Shown: positions 27,422-36,782, counted from the stretch's first letter. The stretch: DNA of 64,000 nt from Burkholderia cepacia (GCF_001718835.1 NZ_CP013443.1:2232001-2296000), one strand, 5' to 3'. Made by a program: numbers and translations. Notes: generated by a model from the letters alone, not told the origin.

Positions 27422-27547
27422 GTCCTGTGGGGAAGCGTGACGAGCCGGCGGGCGGCCGGACGCGCACTTCATCGCACTTCGTCGCGGCAATCCGCCGCAC
27501 GCCCGGCGCACGATGCAGCCGCGGCAAGACCGCCGCGGCGACACCAC

Positions 27548-28495
27548 TCAGGCCTTGCCGGCCGGCGTGCCGGCTCCCGCCGGCCCCGCATGCCTGACGA
27601 TCGTCAGCGCCGACGAGATCGCGGTGCCGAGATCCGACAGGTTCGACGGCACGATCAGCGTGTTGCCCTGCTTCGCGAGATTCGAGAACGCCCCGACATA
27701 CTGTTCGGCGACCTTCAGGTTCACCGCATCCATCCCGCCCTGCGACTGGATCGCGTTCGCGATCTTCTGGATCGCCTGCGCGTTCGCCTCGGCCACCGCC
27801 AGAATCGCGGCGGCCTCGCCCTGCGCCTGGTTGATCGCCGCCTGGCGCTCGCCTTCGGATTTCTGGATCGCGGCTTCGCGCGCGCCCGACGCGAGGTTGA
27901 TCTGCTCCTGCTTGCGGCCTTCGGATGCGGCGATCAACGCGCGCTTTTCACGCTCCGCGGTGATCTGCGCCTGCATCGCGTGCAGGATTTCCTTCGGCGG
28001 CGTCAGGTCCTTGATCTCGTAGCGCAGCACCTTCACGCCCCAGTTCGCCGCGGCCTGGTCGAGCGCCGACACGATGTTGTGGTTGATGAAGTCGCGCTCC
28101 TCGAACGTCTTGTCGAGTTCGAGCTTGCCGACCACCGAACGCAGCGTGGTTTGCGCGAGCTGCGTGATCGCGAGCACGAAGTTGCTCGACCCGTAAGACG
28201 CCTTCATCGGATCGGTCACCTGGAAGTACAGCACGCCGTCGACCTGCAGCTGCGTGTTGTCGCGCGTGATACAGACCTGGCTCGGCACGTCGAGCGGGAT
28301 TTCCTTCAGCACGTGCCGGTACGCGATGCGATCGACGAACGGCAGCACGATATTCAGGCCGGGCGACAGCGTCGCGTGATAGCGCCCGAAGCGCTCGAGC
28401 ACCCACGCATGCTGCTGCGGCACGATCTTCACCGTCTTCGACACGATCACGATCGCGATGACGAGCAGGACCACCCAGATGATCAGCGAATCCAT
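27548..28495 (-). CDS. SPFH/stomatin-family membrane protein (QmcA/slipin type)
   Basis: A 315-residue SPFH protein. A single N-terminal membrane anchor (LIIWVVLLVIAIVIVSKTVKIV) is followed by the band-7 domain (VLERFGRYHATLSPGLNIVLPFVDRIAYRHVLKEIPLDV to NWGVKVLRYEIKDLTPP). A coiled coil rich in Ala, Glu and Gln (EREKRALIAASEGRKQEQIN) and a Gly/Ala C-terminus follow. Such proteins form large membrane microdomain oligomers. It is paired with an nfeD gene 35 bases upstream, the standard operon for this family. The start at 28495 is preceded by GGAGGG; the longer frame reaches into the intergenic space. Confidence 0.93.
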   Translation of the reverse strand: MDSLIIWVVLLVIAIVIVSKTVKIVPQQHAWVLERFGRYHATLSPGLNIVLPFVDRIAYRHVLKEIPLDVPSQVCITRDNTQLQVDGVLYFQVTDPMKASYGSSNFVLAITQLAQTTLRSVVGKLELDKTFEERDFINHNIVSALDQAAANWGVKVLRYEIKDLTPPKEILHAMQAQITAEREKRALIAASEGRKQEQINLASGAREAAIQKSEGERQAAINQAQGEAAAILAVAEANAQAIQKIANAIQSQGGMDAVNLKVAEQYVGAFSNLAKQGNTLIVPSNLSDLGTAISSALTIVRHAGPAGAGTPAGKA

Positions 28496-28530
28496 GAAAT
28501 ATTCCCTCCTTGTTGTATATCGGCGGACGA

Positions 28531-28965
28531 TCAGCCCGCGGGTTTCGCCACGACCACGAGACAATTGCCGCGCACGGCACTCACCTGATACACGTGCACA
28601 TCGTCTCGCTCGCCGTTCGCCAGCTCGACGTCCCAGTCGGCGCCGCGATACTGCACGCGCGCGCGGCCGTCACGCCACGCATCGACCGTCACGGTCGAGC
28701 CGATGTCGAGATTGACGTCGGGATTCGTCGACGTGTCGCGCTTCTGCTTGCGGCCGAGCCCCGAGCGGCGCAGCGCGATCATCGCGACGATCGCGACCGC
28801 GGCCGCCGCGCCGAACTGCACGTGCGGCGCGAAGCCGGCCAGTTGCAGCAAGCCGCCCGCGAGAAAGCCGAGCGCGATCATCAGCAGGTAGAACGTGCCC
28901 GTCAGCAGTTCGGCCACGACCAGCACGCCCACCGCGACCCACCAGAACAGATGCCCCGACATCAT
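28531..28965 (-). CDS. NfeD-family membrane protein
   Basis: A 144-residue short NfeD. Two to three membrane segments (LFWWVAVGVLVVAELLTGTFYLLMIALGFLAGGLLQLAG and AAAAVAIVAMIALRRS) precede a C-terminal OB-fold (NLDIGSTVTVDAWRDGRARVQYRGADWDVEL). It works with the SPFH protein encoded downstream. The start at 28965 (or the adjacent ATG at 28962) follows GGAG by five bases. Confidence 0.9.
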   Translation of the reverse strand: MMSGHLFWWVAVGVLVVAELLTGTFYLLMIALGFLAGGLLQLAGFAPHVQFGAAAAVAIVAMIALRRSGLGRKQKRDTSTNPDVNLDIGSTVTVDAWRDGRARVQYRGADWDVELANGERDDVHVYQVSAVRGNCLVVVAKPAG

Positions 28966-28985
28966 GTGGTCTCCAGAAAAAACGA

Positions 28986-29041
28986 CCCCCAAGCTCACTG
29001 CGTTCGCTGCCCCCCCGAGGGGGCGGCCGGCACTCTTGGGG
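28986..29041. repeat. REP-like palindromic intergenic element
   Basis: A G/C-rich element with an outer inverted repeat CCCCAAG (28987-28993) and CTTGGGG (29035-29041), and an inner CCCCC/GGGGG hairpin around 29012-29023. The middle, CTCACTGCGTTCGCTGC, is a motif I recall from many betaproteobacterial intergenic regions. It lies just upstream of nfeD. Confidence 0.55.
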
Positions 29042-29066
29042 CGGCCCGGCGCGTGCCCGCAAACGA

Positions 29067-29094
29067 AAACACCCCGGTGCGTACCGGGGTGTTT
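29067..29094 (-). terminator. Intrinsic terminator after ppsA
   Basis: A 12-bp perfect stem (29067-29078 with 29083-29094) and a 4-base loop, followed on the minus strand by TTTTCGTTT. It lies about 77 bases after the ppsA stop and separates ppsA from nfeD. Confidence 0.85.
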
Positions 29095-29170
29095 ATAGCA
29101 TGAAGCTTGCGTATTGCCTTCATCCGGCAGGCGGACGCGCCGCCCGCCTGCCTGAGGACCGTTGCCCATC

Positions 29171-31570
29171 TTACTTCCGGTTGGCAAGCGCCTGCCACGT
29201 ATCGATGATCGTGTCGGGGTTCAGCGAGATCGACACGATGCCTTCGTCGGTCAGCCATTGCGCGAAGTCCGGGTGATCGGACGGGCCCTGGCCGCAGATA
29301 CCGACGTACTTGCCCATCTTGCGGCAGGTATCGATCGCACGCTTGAGCAGGAACTTGACGGCCGGGTCGCGTTCGTCGAAGTCGACAGCCAGCAGTTCCA
29401 TGCCCGAGTCGCGGTCGAGGCCGAGCGTGAGCTGCGTGAGGTCGTTCGAGCCGATCGAGAAACCGTCGAAGTGCTCGAGGAACTCTTCGGCGAGGATCGC
29501 GTTGGTCGGGACTTCGCACATCATCACGAGGCGCAGGCCGTTCTCGCCGCGCTTCAGGCCGAACTTCTCGAGCAGGCCGACGACACGCTCCGCCTGCTTC
29601 ACGGTACGCACGAACGGCACCATGATCTCGACGTTGGTCAGGCCCATCTCGTCGCGCACGCGCTTCAGTGCACGGCATTCCATCTCGAACGCCTGCGCGA
29701 AGTCTTCAGCGATGTAGCGCGATGCGCCGCGGAAACCCAGCATCGGGTTTTCCTCGTCCGGCTCGTAACGCGAACCGCCGATCAGCTTCTTGTACTCGTT
29801 CGACTTGAAGTCGGACAGACGCACGATCACGGGCTTCGGATAGAACGCCGCCGCGATCGTCGCGACACCTTCCGTCAGCTTGTCGACGTAGAACTGACGC
29901 GGCGATGCGTGACCGCGCGCGACGCTCTCGACGGCCTTCTTCAGGTCCTGGTCGATGTTCGGGTACTCGAGGATCGCCTTCGGGTGAACGCCGATGTTGT
30001 TGTTGATGATGAACTCGAGACGCGCGAGACCCACGCCGCCGTTCGGCAGTTGCGAGAAGTCGAACGCGAGTTGCGGGTTGCCGACGTTCATCATGATCTT
30101 GACCGGGATTTCCGGCAGTTCGCCGCGCTGCACTTCCGTGACTTCCGTCTCGAGCAGCCCGTCGTAGATCTTGCCTTCGTCGCCTTCCGCGCACGACACG
30201 GTGACGAGCGCGCCGTCCTTCAGGACGTCGGTCGCATCGCCGCAGCCGACGACTGCCGGCACGCCGAGCTCACGCGCGATGATCGCCGCGTGGCAGGTCC
30301 GGCCGCCACGGTTCGTGACGATCGCCGCCGCACGCTTCATCACCGGCTCCCAGTTCGGGTCGGTCATGTCGGCCACCAGCACGTCGCCCGGCTGCACGCG
30401 TTCCATTTCCGACGGATCCTGGATCACGCGCACGGGGCCCGCGCCGATCTTCTGGCCGATCGCACGCCCCGTCGCGAGCACCTGCGACTGGCCCTTCAGC
30501 TTGAAGCGCTGCTCGGCCTTGCCGGTTGCCTGGCTCTTCACGGTTTCCGGGCGTGCCTGCAGGATGAAGATCTTGCCGTCGCGGCCGTCCTTGCCCCACT
30601 CGATGTCCATCGGACGCTGATAGTGCTTCTCGATGATGACCGCGTACTTCGCCAGCTCGATCACGTCTTCGTCGGTGATCGAGTAGCGGTTGCGCTGCTC
30701 GTGCGGCACGTCGACCGTCTTCACGCGGCCCGGCTCGCCCGGCTGCGTGAATTCCATCTTGATCAGCTTCGAGCCGATCGAGCGGCGGATGATCGGGTAC
30801 TTGTCCTGTGCGAGCGTCGTCTTGAACACGTAGAACTCGTCCGGGTTCACGGCGCCCTGCACGACGGTTTCGCCCAGGCCGTAGCTCGACGTGATGAACA
30901 CGGCGTCCTTGAAGCCCGATTCGGTATCGATCGTGAACATCACGCCGGCCGCGCCGACGTCCGAGCGGACCATGCGCTGCACGCCGGCCGACAGCGCGAC
31001 TTCGGCGTGCGTGAAGCCCTTGTGCACGCGGTACGAGATCGCGCGGTCGTTGTACAGCGACGCGAACACGTGCTTCATGCGGTCGAGCACGTCTTCGATG
31101 CCGACGACGTTCAGGTACGACTCCTGCTGGCCGGCGAACGATGCGTCGGGCAGGTCTTCCGCGGTCGCGGACGACCGCACGGCGAACGACAGTTCGGCCG
31201 GCGAGCCGTTCTTCAGCACTTCGAACTGCGCGCGGATTTCCTGCTCGAGACGCGCCTGCAGCGGTGCATCGACGATCCACTTGCGGATTTCGGCACCGGC
31301 TTCGGCGAGCGCCTTCACGTCGTCGATGTCGAGCGACTCGAGACGCTTGGCGATGCGATCGGTAAGGTCGTTGTGCTTGAGGAAATCGCGGAACGCGAGC
31401 GCGGTCGTGGCGAAACCGGTGGGTACGCGAACGCCTGCTTCGGAAAGCTGGCTGATCATTTCGCCAAGCGACGCATTCTTGCCGCCGACGATTTCCACAT
31501 CGGTCATCCGCAACTGCTCGAACGGAATTACATACGCCTGGTCCTTTGCGACGTTTGCTGCGTTAGTCAT
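29171..31570 (-). CDS. ppsA: Phosphoenolpyruvate synthase
   Basis: A 799-residue PpsA that makes PEP from pyruvate and ATP for gluconeogenesis. The N-terminal ATP-grasp part starts VIPFEQLRMTDVEIVGGKNASLGEMI. The mobile phosphohistidine domain has TNRGGRTCHAAIIARELGVPAVVG with the catalytic His. The C-terminal PEP/pyruvate barrel ends with GKYVGICGQGPSDHPDFAQWLTDEGIVSISLNPDTI, including the active-site Cys. The frame is open to 31828, but homology starts at the ATG at 31570. It is divergent from ppsR, whose product switches it on and off. Confidence 0.97.
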   Translation of the reverse strand: MTNAANVAKDQAYVIPFEQLRMTDVEIVGGKNASLGEMISQLSEAGVRVPTGFATTALAFRDFLKHNDLTDRIAKRLESLDIDDVKALAEAGAEIRKWIVDAPLQARLEQEIRAQFEVLKNGSPAELSFAVRSSATAEDLPDASFAGQQESYLNVVGIEDVLDRMKHVFASLYNDRAISYRVHKGFTHAEVALSAGVQRMVRSDVGAAGVMFTIDTESGFKDAVFITSSYGLGETVVQGAVNPDEFYVFKTTLAQDKYPIIRRSIGSKLIKMEFTQPGEPGRVKTVDVPHEQRNRYSITDEDVIELAKYAVIIEKHYQRPMDIEWGKDGRDGKIFILQARPETVKSQATGKAEQRFKLKGQSQVLATGRAIGQKIGAGPVRVIQDPSEMERVQPGDVLVADMTDPNWEPVMKRAAAIVTNRGGRTCHAAIIARELGVPAVVGCGDATDVLKDGALVTVSCAEGDEGKIYDGLLETEVTEVQRGELPEIPVKIMMNVGNPQLAFDFSQLPNGGVGLARLEFIINNNIGVHPKAILEYPNIDQDLKKAVESVARGHASPRQFYVDKLTEGVATIAAAFYPKPVIVRLSDFKSNEYKKLIGGSRYEPDEENPMLGFRGASRYIAEDFAQAFEMECRALKRVRDEMGLTNVEIMVPFVRTVKQAERVVGLLEKFGLKRGENGLRLVMMCEVPTNAILAEEFLEHFDGFSIGSNDLTQLTLGLDRDSGMELLAVDFDERDPAVKFLLKRAIDTCRKMGKYVGICGQGPSDHPDFAQWLTDEGIVSISLNPDTIIDTWQALANRK

Positions 31571-31945
31571 ACAAGCCCCTAAGTGTGAAAAAAATGCTCG
31601 ATTGCGCAAGTGGGCTTGGACGCGGGCGCTTGCAAAAAGGCGCGGCGCGTCTTGCGCAACCTGTTGGAGAAACACTCGCAGCGGCGAAAATCTTCCGACC
31701 CGATTTGCAAAAATCCCGGCAGAAGGGCGATATTTGCAGACAAATCGCCAAACTTGCCGGGAATTATGGAATCGAGCGGCAAAGCCTGGGGCGCCGTTCG
31801 CGCCCTGCCCCCGCAATTGCTTATCCAACAGGTTGCCGCTATTCTACCGTGCCGGCTGCCGGATGTGGCGCGACCTTGTCACTGCGTCTGGAGGCGAACC
31901 TCCAGCCGCCCGCGCAACCGCCCTTCACGCTCGACGCCCAGATTC
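31571..31945 (+). promoter_or_regulatory. ppsA-ppsR divergent intergenic region with ppsR promoter
   Basis: 375 bp without a gene, richer in A+T near ppsA. A good promoter for ppsR is TTGCTT (31817-31822), a 17-base spacer and TATTCT (31840-31845), giving a leader of about 95 bases. The ppsA promoter was not identified. The longer open frames across this region start upstream of the conserved ends of both proteins and were not used. Confidence 0.55.
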
Positions 31946-32761
31946 ATGCTGCCTACCGTATTCATCGTCTCCGACGGCACCGGGATCACTGCCGAAACCT
32001 TCGCGCACTCGATCCTCTCCCAGTTCGACCAGAAATTCCGTCTTGTGCGCGTGCCGTTCGTCGACTCGCTCGACAAGGCCTATGCGACCGTCGAGAAGAT
32101 CAACGAGGCCGCCGTGCACGACGGCCGCCGCGCAATCGTGTTCACGACGCTCGTCGACAGCGAGTCGAACGACATCGTCAAACGCTCGAACGCACTCGTG
32201 CTCGACATGTTCCAGCGCTTCGTCGAACCGCTCGAACAGGAACTGGAGCTCAAGTCGAGCCACGCGATGGGCCGCGGCCACCAGAACGCGGACACCGAGG
32301 AATACAAGACCCGGATCGAGGCGATCAACTTCTCGCTCGCGCACGACGACGGCCAGTCGAACCGCAACCTGTCGGAGGCCGACGTGATCCTCGTCGGCGT
32401 GTCGCGCAGCGGCAAGACGCCGACGAGCCTGTATCTCGCGATGCAGTACGGCGTGAAGGCCGCGAACTATCCGCTGATTCCGGAAGACTTCGAACGCGGC
32501 AAGCTGCCGTCGGCGCTCGCCTCGCACCGCGAGAAGCTGTTCGGGCTGTCGATCGACCCGCAGCGCCTGTCGGAGATCCGCAACGAGCGGCGCCCGGGCA
32601 GCAAGTACGCGGCACCCGAGAACTGCCGTTACGAGATCAACGAGGCGGAAGCGATGATGCGCCGCGAGGGGATCAAGTGGCTGTCGTCGACGCACAAGTC
32701 GATCGAGGAAATCGCGACGACGATCCTGCAGGAAGTCCGCCTCGACCGGCAGTCGTACTGA
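31946..32761 (+). CDS. ppsR: PEP synthase regulatory protein (bifunctional kinase/pyrophosphorylase)
   Basis: A 271-residue DUF299 protein. It phosphorylates PpsA on Thr using ADP, inactivating it, and removes the phosphate with Pi. The N-terminus PTVFIVSDGTGITAETFAHSILSQF and the P-loop GVSRSGKTPTS (residues 151-161) are typical. The start at 31946 matches the family N-terminus. Placement opposite ppsA supports the substrate. Confidence 0.96.
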   Translation: MLPTVFIVSDGTGITAETFAHSILSQFDQKFRLVRVPFVDSLDKAYATVEKINEAAVHDGRRAIVFTTLVDSESNDIVKRSNALVLDMFQRFVEPLEQELELKSSHAMGRGHQNADTEEYKTRIEAINFSLAHDDGQSNRNLSEADVILVGVSRSGKTPTSLYLAMQYGVKAANYPLIPEDFERGKLPSALASHREKLFGLSIDPQRLSEIRNERRPGSKYAAPENCRYEINEAEAMMRREGIKWLSSTHKSIEEIATTILQEVRLDRQSY

Positions 32762-32800
32762 CGCGGCGCGGGCGCGCCGCCCTTCCCGCCCCGAAAAGAC

Positions 32801-32829
32801 AAAAGGCCGCGTGCGACACGCGGCCTTTT
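32801..32829 (+). terminator. Intrinsic terminator after ppsR
   Basis: A 13-bp perfect stem AAAAGGCCGCGTG with CACGCGGCCTTTT around a CGA loop, followed by one further T. It can also act for the convergent methyltransferase gene. Confidence 0.9.
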
Positions 32830-32874
32830 TCGTTTCGCAGCGCGGGGGCGTGACCGCCCTGCCGCCCCGCACCG

Positions 32875-33657
32875 TCACGCGCGGCGCTGCTGACGCACCT
32901 GCTCGAACAGGCACACCGCCGCCGCGGCTGCGACGTTCAGCGACTCCATCCCGCCCGGCTGCGGAATCGTCACGCGATGCGTCGCCGCATCACGCCAGAA
33001 CGCCGATACGCCGGCGCCCTCGTTGCCGAACACCCAGACGACCGGCCCGGCCAGGTCGCAATCGTAGATCGCCTGCGCGCCGTGCGAGTCGGTCAGCGCA
33101 ACCGGTACATCGAGGCGTTCGGCGAGTTCACCGGCTTCGACGTCCTCGTGGATCGACAGCAGGAAATGCGCGCCCATGCCCGAACGCAGCACCTTCGACG
33201 ACCATGCGTACGCGGTCCCCGGCGCACAGAACACGTGGCGCACGCCTGCGGCCGCCGCGCTGCGCAGGATCGAGCCGACGTTGCCGGCGTCCTGCACGCC
33301 GTCGAGCACGACCGACGTATGCGTGACGCGCGCGGGCAGCGGGTGCGCCGGCCGGTCGACGAGCAGCAGGAAGCCGACGCCGTTGACGACGTTCGACAAC
33401 TGCCCGAACAGCGCGTCGGGCAGCGTGACGATCCGTTGCGCATCGATGCGCGCGACGATCGCCTGCGCCTCCGCGTGGCCGAGTGCGCCTTCGGTCGCCA
33501 CGCACAGCTCGGGCGTCGCGCCCGTATCGAGGTACGCGCTCGCGAGATGGAATCCTTCGAGCAGCGCCTGGCCGCTGCGGCGCTGATGGGGCGTCGAACC
33601 CGCGAGCGCCTTCAGGCGCTTGTACAGCGGGTTGTCGCGGGAAGTGATGCTTTTCAT
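32875..33657 (-). CDS. SpoU-type (TrmH family) RNA 2'-O-methyltransferase
   Basis: A 260-residue SPOUT methyltransferase. An N-terminal substrate-binding domain (ITSRDNPLYKRLKALAGS to LLEGFHLASAYLD) precedes the knotted catalytic domain with motif 1 LDGVQDAGNVGSILRSAAAAGV, motif 2 VVWVFGNEGAGVS and motif 3 IPQPGGMESLNVAAAAAVCLFE. It likely methylates a ribose of rRNA or tRNA, as RlmB and TrmH relatives do; the exact site cannot be told. The start overlaps the rnhB stop by four bases, so it is the last gene of the large minus-strand cluster. The long upstream extension of its frame is shadow sequence over rnhB. Confidence 0.92.
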   Translation of the reverse strand: MKSITSRDNPLYKRLKALAGSTPHQRRSGQALLEGFHLASAYLDTGATPELCVATEGALGHAEAQAIVARIDAQRIVTLPDALFGQLSNVVNGVGFLLLVDRPAHPLPARVTHTSVVLDGVQDAGNVGSILRSAAAAGVRHVFCAPGTAYAWSSKVLRSGMGAHFLLSIHEDVEAGELAERLDVPVALTDSHGAQAIYDCDLAGPVVWVFGNEGAGVSAFWRDAATHRVTIPQPGGMESLNVAAAAAVCLFEQVRQQRRA

Positions 33658-34298
33658 CGAATCAGGTCGAGTGCCGCACGAACCGGCGCGAACGAGCGCC
33701 GGTGCGCTTCGCACGGGCCGTGCTCGCGCAGTGCGGCAAGGTGTTTCGCGGTGCCGTAGCCCGCATGCACGTTGAAGCCGTACACCGGGAAACGCTCGTG
33801 CAGGTCGACGAGCATGCGATCGCGCGTGACCTTCGCGAGAATCGACGCGGCCGAGATGCTCGGCACGAGCGCATCGCCGCTGACGATCGCCTCGGCCCGA
33901 ACCATCAGCGTCGGGCAGCGGTTGCCGTCGATCTGCGCGAGCGTCGGCAGCACCGACAGGCCCTCGACCGCCCGCTTCATCGCGAGCATCGTCGCGTGGA
34001 GGATGTTCAGCGTGTCGATTTCGTCGACGCTCGCCGACGCGACGCAATAGGCGCGCGAACGTGCGACGATCAGGTCGTACAGCGCGTCGCGCTTCTTCGC
34101 GGACAGCGCCTTCGAATCGTCGAGCCCGTCGATCGGCTGCGCCGGATCGAGGATCACCGCGGCGGCCACCACCGGCCCCGCGAGCGGGCCGCGGCCCGCT
34201 TCGTCGACACCGCAGACGATCTCGTCGGGCCGGCTGAAATCGAAACCGTCCTGCACGTCGCTCGACGCGCGGCGGCGTGGTGCACGTACTGCGGTCAT
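33654..34298 (-). CDS. rnhB: Ribonuclease HII
   Basis: A 214-residue RNase HII that removes ribonucleotides from DNA. Active-site residues are visible in EIVCGVDEAGRGPLAGPVVAAAVIL (Asp32 and Glu33) and in AQIDGNRCP (Asp124), with the conserved SISAASILAKVTRDR and GYGTAKHLAAL. The ATG at 34298 overlaps the lpxB stop by four bases; the much longer open frame upstream is out-of-frame lpxB. The lpxB-rnhB order is common in proteobacteria. Confidence 0.97.
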   Translation of the reverse strand: MTAVRAPRRRASSDVQDGFDFSRPDEIVCGVDEAGRGPLAGPVVAAAVILDPAQPIDGLDDSKALSAKKRDALYDLIVARSRAYCVASASVDEIDTLNILHATMLAMKRAVEGLSVLPTLAQIDGNRCPTLMVRAEAIVSGDALVPSISAASILAKVTRDRMLVDLHERFPVYGFNVHAGYGTAKHLAALREHGPCEAHRRSFAPVRAALDLIR

Positions 34299-35464
34299 GC
34301 GCGCCCCTTGCGTTGTTCGAGCACGCGCACGACCGCTTCGGCCGCCTTCGCGGCCGTGTTCTGCCGCAGCGAAAGATGCATTTCGGTGAATACTTCGGTC
34401 AGTGTGCGGCGGTTCGCGTCGTCGCGCAGCTGCGTGAGCGTCGCATCGGCAAGCGCCTCGGGCGTCGCGAAATGCTGCAGCAGCTCGGGCACGACGAAAC
34501 GCCCCGCCAGGATGTTCGGCAAGCCGACGTACGGCAGGTACCCCTGCCGGCGCATGATCTGCCCGGTCAGCCAGGGCACCTTGTACGAGATCACCATCGG
34601 CTTCTTCAGCAGCGCGGCTTCCAGCGTGACCGTGCCGCTCTTCACGAGGATCGCGTCGGCGGCCGTCATCGCGACCTGCGAGCGGCCGTCGGTGAGCGTC
34701 AGCGCAAGCTGCGGATGCGCGTCGACAAGCGGCTGCAGCAGCGCGCGCAGCGCGGGCGTCGCCGCCGGCATCACGAACCGCACGCCAGGCTCGCGCTGCT
34801 GCATCAGCGCCATCGCCGCAAAGAACGTCGGGCCGATCAGCGCGATTTCCGAACGCCGGCTGCCCGGCAGCACCGCGATCACCGGGCCGTCGGCCGGCAA
34901 TCCGAGCGCGATGCGCGCGCCGTGCATGTCGGGTTCGAGCGGGATCTCGTCGGCCAGCGGATGGCCGACGTAGGTCGACGCGACGCCTGCCTTGTCGAGA
35001 ATCGCCGGTTCGAACGGGAACAGGCACAGCATGTGATCGACGGACTTCGCGATCTTCTTGATCCGGCCGCCGCGCCATGCCCAGATCGACGGGCACACGA
35101 AGTGGATCGACGGGATCCCCGCGTCGCGCGCGGCCTGTTCGACATTGAAGTTGAAGTCGGGCGCGTCGATGCCGATGAACGCGTCCGGCCGCTCGGCGAG
35201 CAACTGGCGCTTCAGCTCGCCACGAATCCGCAGGATCTCGGGAATCTGGCCGAGCGCCTCGACGTAGCCGCGCACGGTCAGCTTGTCCATCTGCCAGTGC
35301 GAGTCGAAGCCCTGCGCGATCATCCGCTGCCCTCCGATCCCGTAATACTGGGCCGATTCGGGCAGCCGCTCGCGCAGCCCGCCTAGCAGCGACGCCGCGA
35401 GCAGGTCGCCCGACGGTTCGCCGGCCGCCATCGCGAGCCGGAGCTGAGTGGTCGGAAGCGGCAT
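34295..35464 (-). CDS. lpxB: Lipid-A-disaccharide synthase
   Basis: A 389-residue GT19 glycosyltransferase that joins lipid X and UDP-2,3-diacylglucosamine in lipid A synthesis at the inner membrane. Marks are LAMAAGEPSGDLLAASLLGGLRERLP, GVASTYVGHPLADEIP and VIAVLPGSRRSEIALIGPTFF. It follows lpxA by three bases in the lpxD-fabZ-lpxA-lpxB unit. Confidence 0.97.
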   Translation of the reverse strand: MPLPTTQLRLAMAAGEPSGDLLAASLLGGLRERLPESAQYYGIGGQRMIAQGFDSHWQMDKLTVRGYVEALGQIPEILRIRGELKRQLLAERPDAFIGIDAPDFNFNVEQAARDAGIPSIHFVCPSIWAWRGGRIKKIAKSVDHMLCLFPFEPAILDKAGVASTYVGHPLADEIPLEPDMHGARIALGLPADGPVIAVLPGSRRSEIALIGPTFFAAMALMQQREPGVRFVMPAATPALRALLQPLVDAHPQLALTLTDGRSQVAMTAADAILVKSGTVTLEAALLKKPMVISYKVPWLTGQIMRRQGYLPYVGLPNILAGRFVVPELLQHFATPEALADATLTQLRDDANRRTLTEVFTEMHLSLRQNTAAKAAEAVVRVLEQRKGRA

Positions 35465-35467
35465 CGC

Positions 35468-36256
35468 TTAGCGGATGATGCCGCGTTGCGACGCGTCGAT
35501 GAACTCGACGAACGCCTTGACCGCCGCGTCGCCGTCGCCGCCCGCTTCCGCGAGCTCGCGCAGCTGCACCTTCGCTTCCTCGAACGACAGGCCGCTCTTG
35601 TACAGCAGGCGGTACGCGCTACGCAGTGCGGAGATCGCGTCGGGCGAAAAGCCGCGCCGGCGCAGCCCCTCGACGTTGATGCCGTGCGGCTCGGCCTTGT
35701 TGCCCGCCGCGATCACGAACGGCGGAATGTCCTGCACGAGCGCCGATGCGCCGCCCAGCATCGAGTGCGCGCCGATGCGCACGAACTGGTGGACGCCCGA
35801 CATCCCGCCGACGATCGCCCAGTCGCCAATCTCGACGTGGCCGGCCATCTGCGCGTTGCTCGACAGGATCACGTGGCTGCCGACGGTGCAGTCGTGACCG
35901 ATGTGCACATAGGCCATGATCCAGTTGTCGTCGCCGAGCGTCGTCACGCCGCCGTCCTGCACGGTGCCCGTGTGGATCGTCGTGAATTCGCGGATCGTGT
36001 TGCGGCTGCCGATCACGAGCTTCGTCGGCTCGTCCTTGTACTTCATGTCCTGCGGACGACCGCCGACCGACGCGTAATGGCCGATGCGGTTGTCCTCGCC
36101 GAGCGTCGTATGGCCTTCGATCACGCTGTGCGAGCCGATCGTCGTGCGCGCGCCGATCGTGACGTGCGGGCCGACGATCGCGTACGGGCCGATCTCGACC
36201 GATTCGTCGATCTGCGCGCCCGGTTCGACAATCGCGGTGGGATGAATCCTGGTCAT
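35468..36256 (-). CDS. lpxA: UDP-N-acetylglucosamine acyltransferase
   Basis: A 262-residue left-handed beta-helix acyltransferase that catalyses the first step of lipid A synthesis, adding 3-hydroxyacyl from ACP to UDP-GlcNAc. Hexapeptide repeats run from IHPTAIVEPGAQIDESVEIGPYAIVG onwards. The catalytic His121 is in AYVHIGHDCTVG. The C-terminal helical domain begins near GLRRRGFSPDAISALRSAYRLLY. All conserved blocks are present. Confidence 0.98.
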   Translation of the reverse strand: MTRIHPTAIVEPGAQIDESVEIGPYAIVGPHVTIGARTTIGSHSVIEGHTTLGEDNRIGHYASVGGRPQDMKYKDEPTKLVIGSRNTIREFTTIHTGTVQDGGVTTLGDDNWIMAYVHIGHDCTVGSHVILSSNAQMAGHVEIGDWAIVGGMSGVHQFVRIGAHSMLGGASALVQDIPPFVIAAGNKAEPHGINVEGLRRRGFSPDAISALRSAYRLLYKSGLSFEEAKVQLRELAEAGGDGDAAVKAFVEFIDASQRGIIR

Positions 36257-36314
36257 GCGCCGTTGCCTCTCGATGTGATGTGTCGCGTTGCGTTGCCTAT
36301 GCGTGCCGCGTCGC

Positions 36315-36782
36315 TCAGGGCGCCACGTCGGTCGTCTTGACCGTGCACATCAGTTCGGCTTCCGCCGCCACCTTGCCGTCCACTTCCGCCACCGCCTTGA
36401 ACTTCCAGATGCCGCGGATGTAGCGTTCGAACGTCACGTTCAGAATCAGTTGGTCGCCCGGTTCGACCGGACGCTTGAAGCGCGCGCCGTCGATCCCGAC
36501 GAAGTAGTACAGCGTGTTCTCCGGATCCTTCGGCTGCTCTTCCGAGAAGGTCAGCAGCGCCGCGGCCTGCGCGAGCGCCTCGAGGATCAGCACGCCCGGC
36601 ATCACCGGCCGCTTCGGGAAATGCCCCTGGAAGAACGGCTCGTTGATCGACACGTTCTTCAGCGCTTTGATTCCCTTGTGCGGTTCGAGTTCGAGCACGC
36701 GATCGACGAGCAGAATCGGGTAGCGATGCGGCAGCAGCGTGAGGATCTTGTGGATGTCGAGATTGATTTTTTCAGTGCTCAT
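36315..36782 (-). CDS. fabZ: 3-hydroxyacyl-ACP dehydratase FabZ
   Basis: A 155-residue hot-dog-fold dehydratase of fatty acid synthesis. The catalytic His54 and Glu68 are in FFQGHFPKRPVMPGVLILEALAQ. LLPHRYPILLVDRVLELEP is typical. The start at 36782 begins at the family N-terminus; the 30-residue upstream extension is not conserved in style. It sits between lpxD and lpxA, linking the shared hydroxyacyl-ACP pool of membrane lipid and lipid A. Confidence 0.97.
   Translation of the reverse strand: MSTEKINLDIHKILTLLPHRYPILLVDRVLELEPHKGIKALKNVSINEPFFQGHFPKRPVMPGVLILEALAQAAALLTFSEEQPKDPENTLYYFVGIDGARFKRPVEPGDQLILNVTFERYIRGIWKFKAVAEVDGKVAAEAELMCTVKTTDVAP

Noticed and set aside
29162..31582. 806-codon plus-strand frame opposite ppsA
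   Set aside because: Antisense shadow of ppsA.
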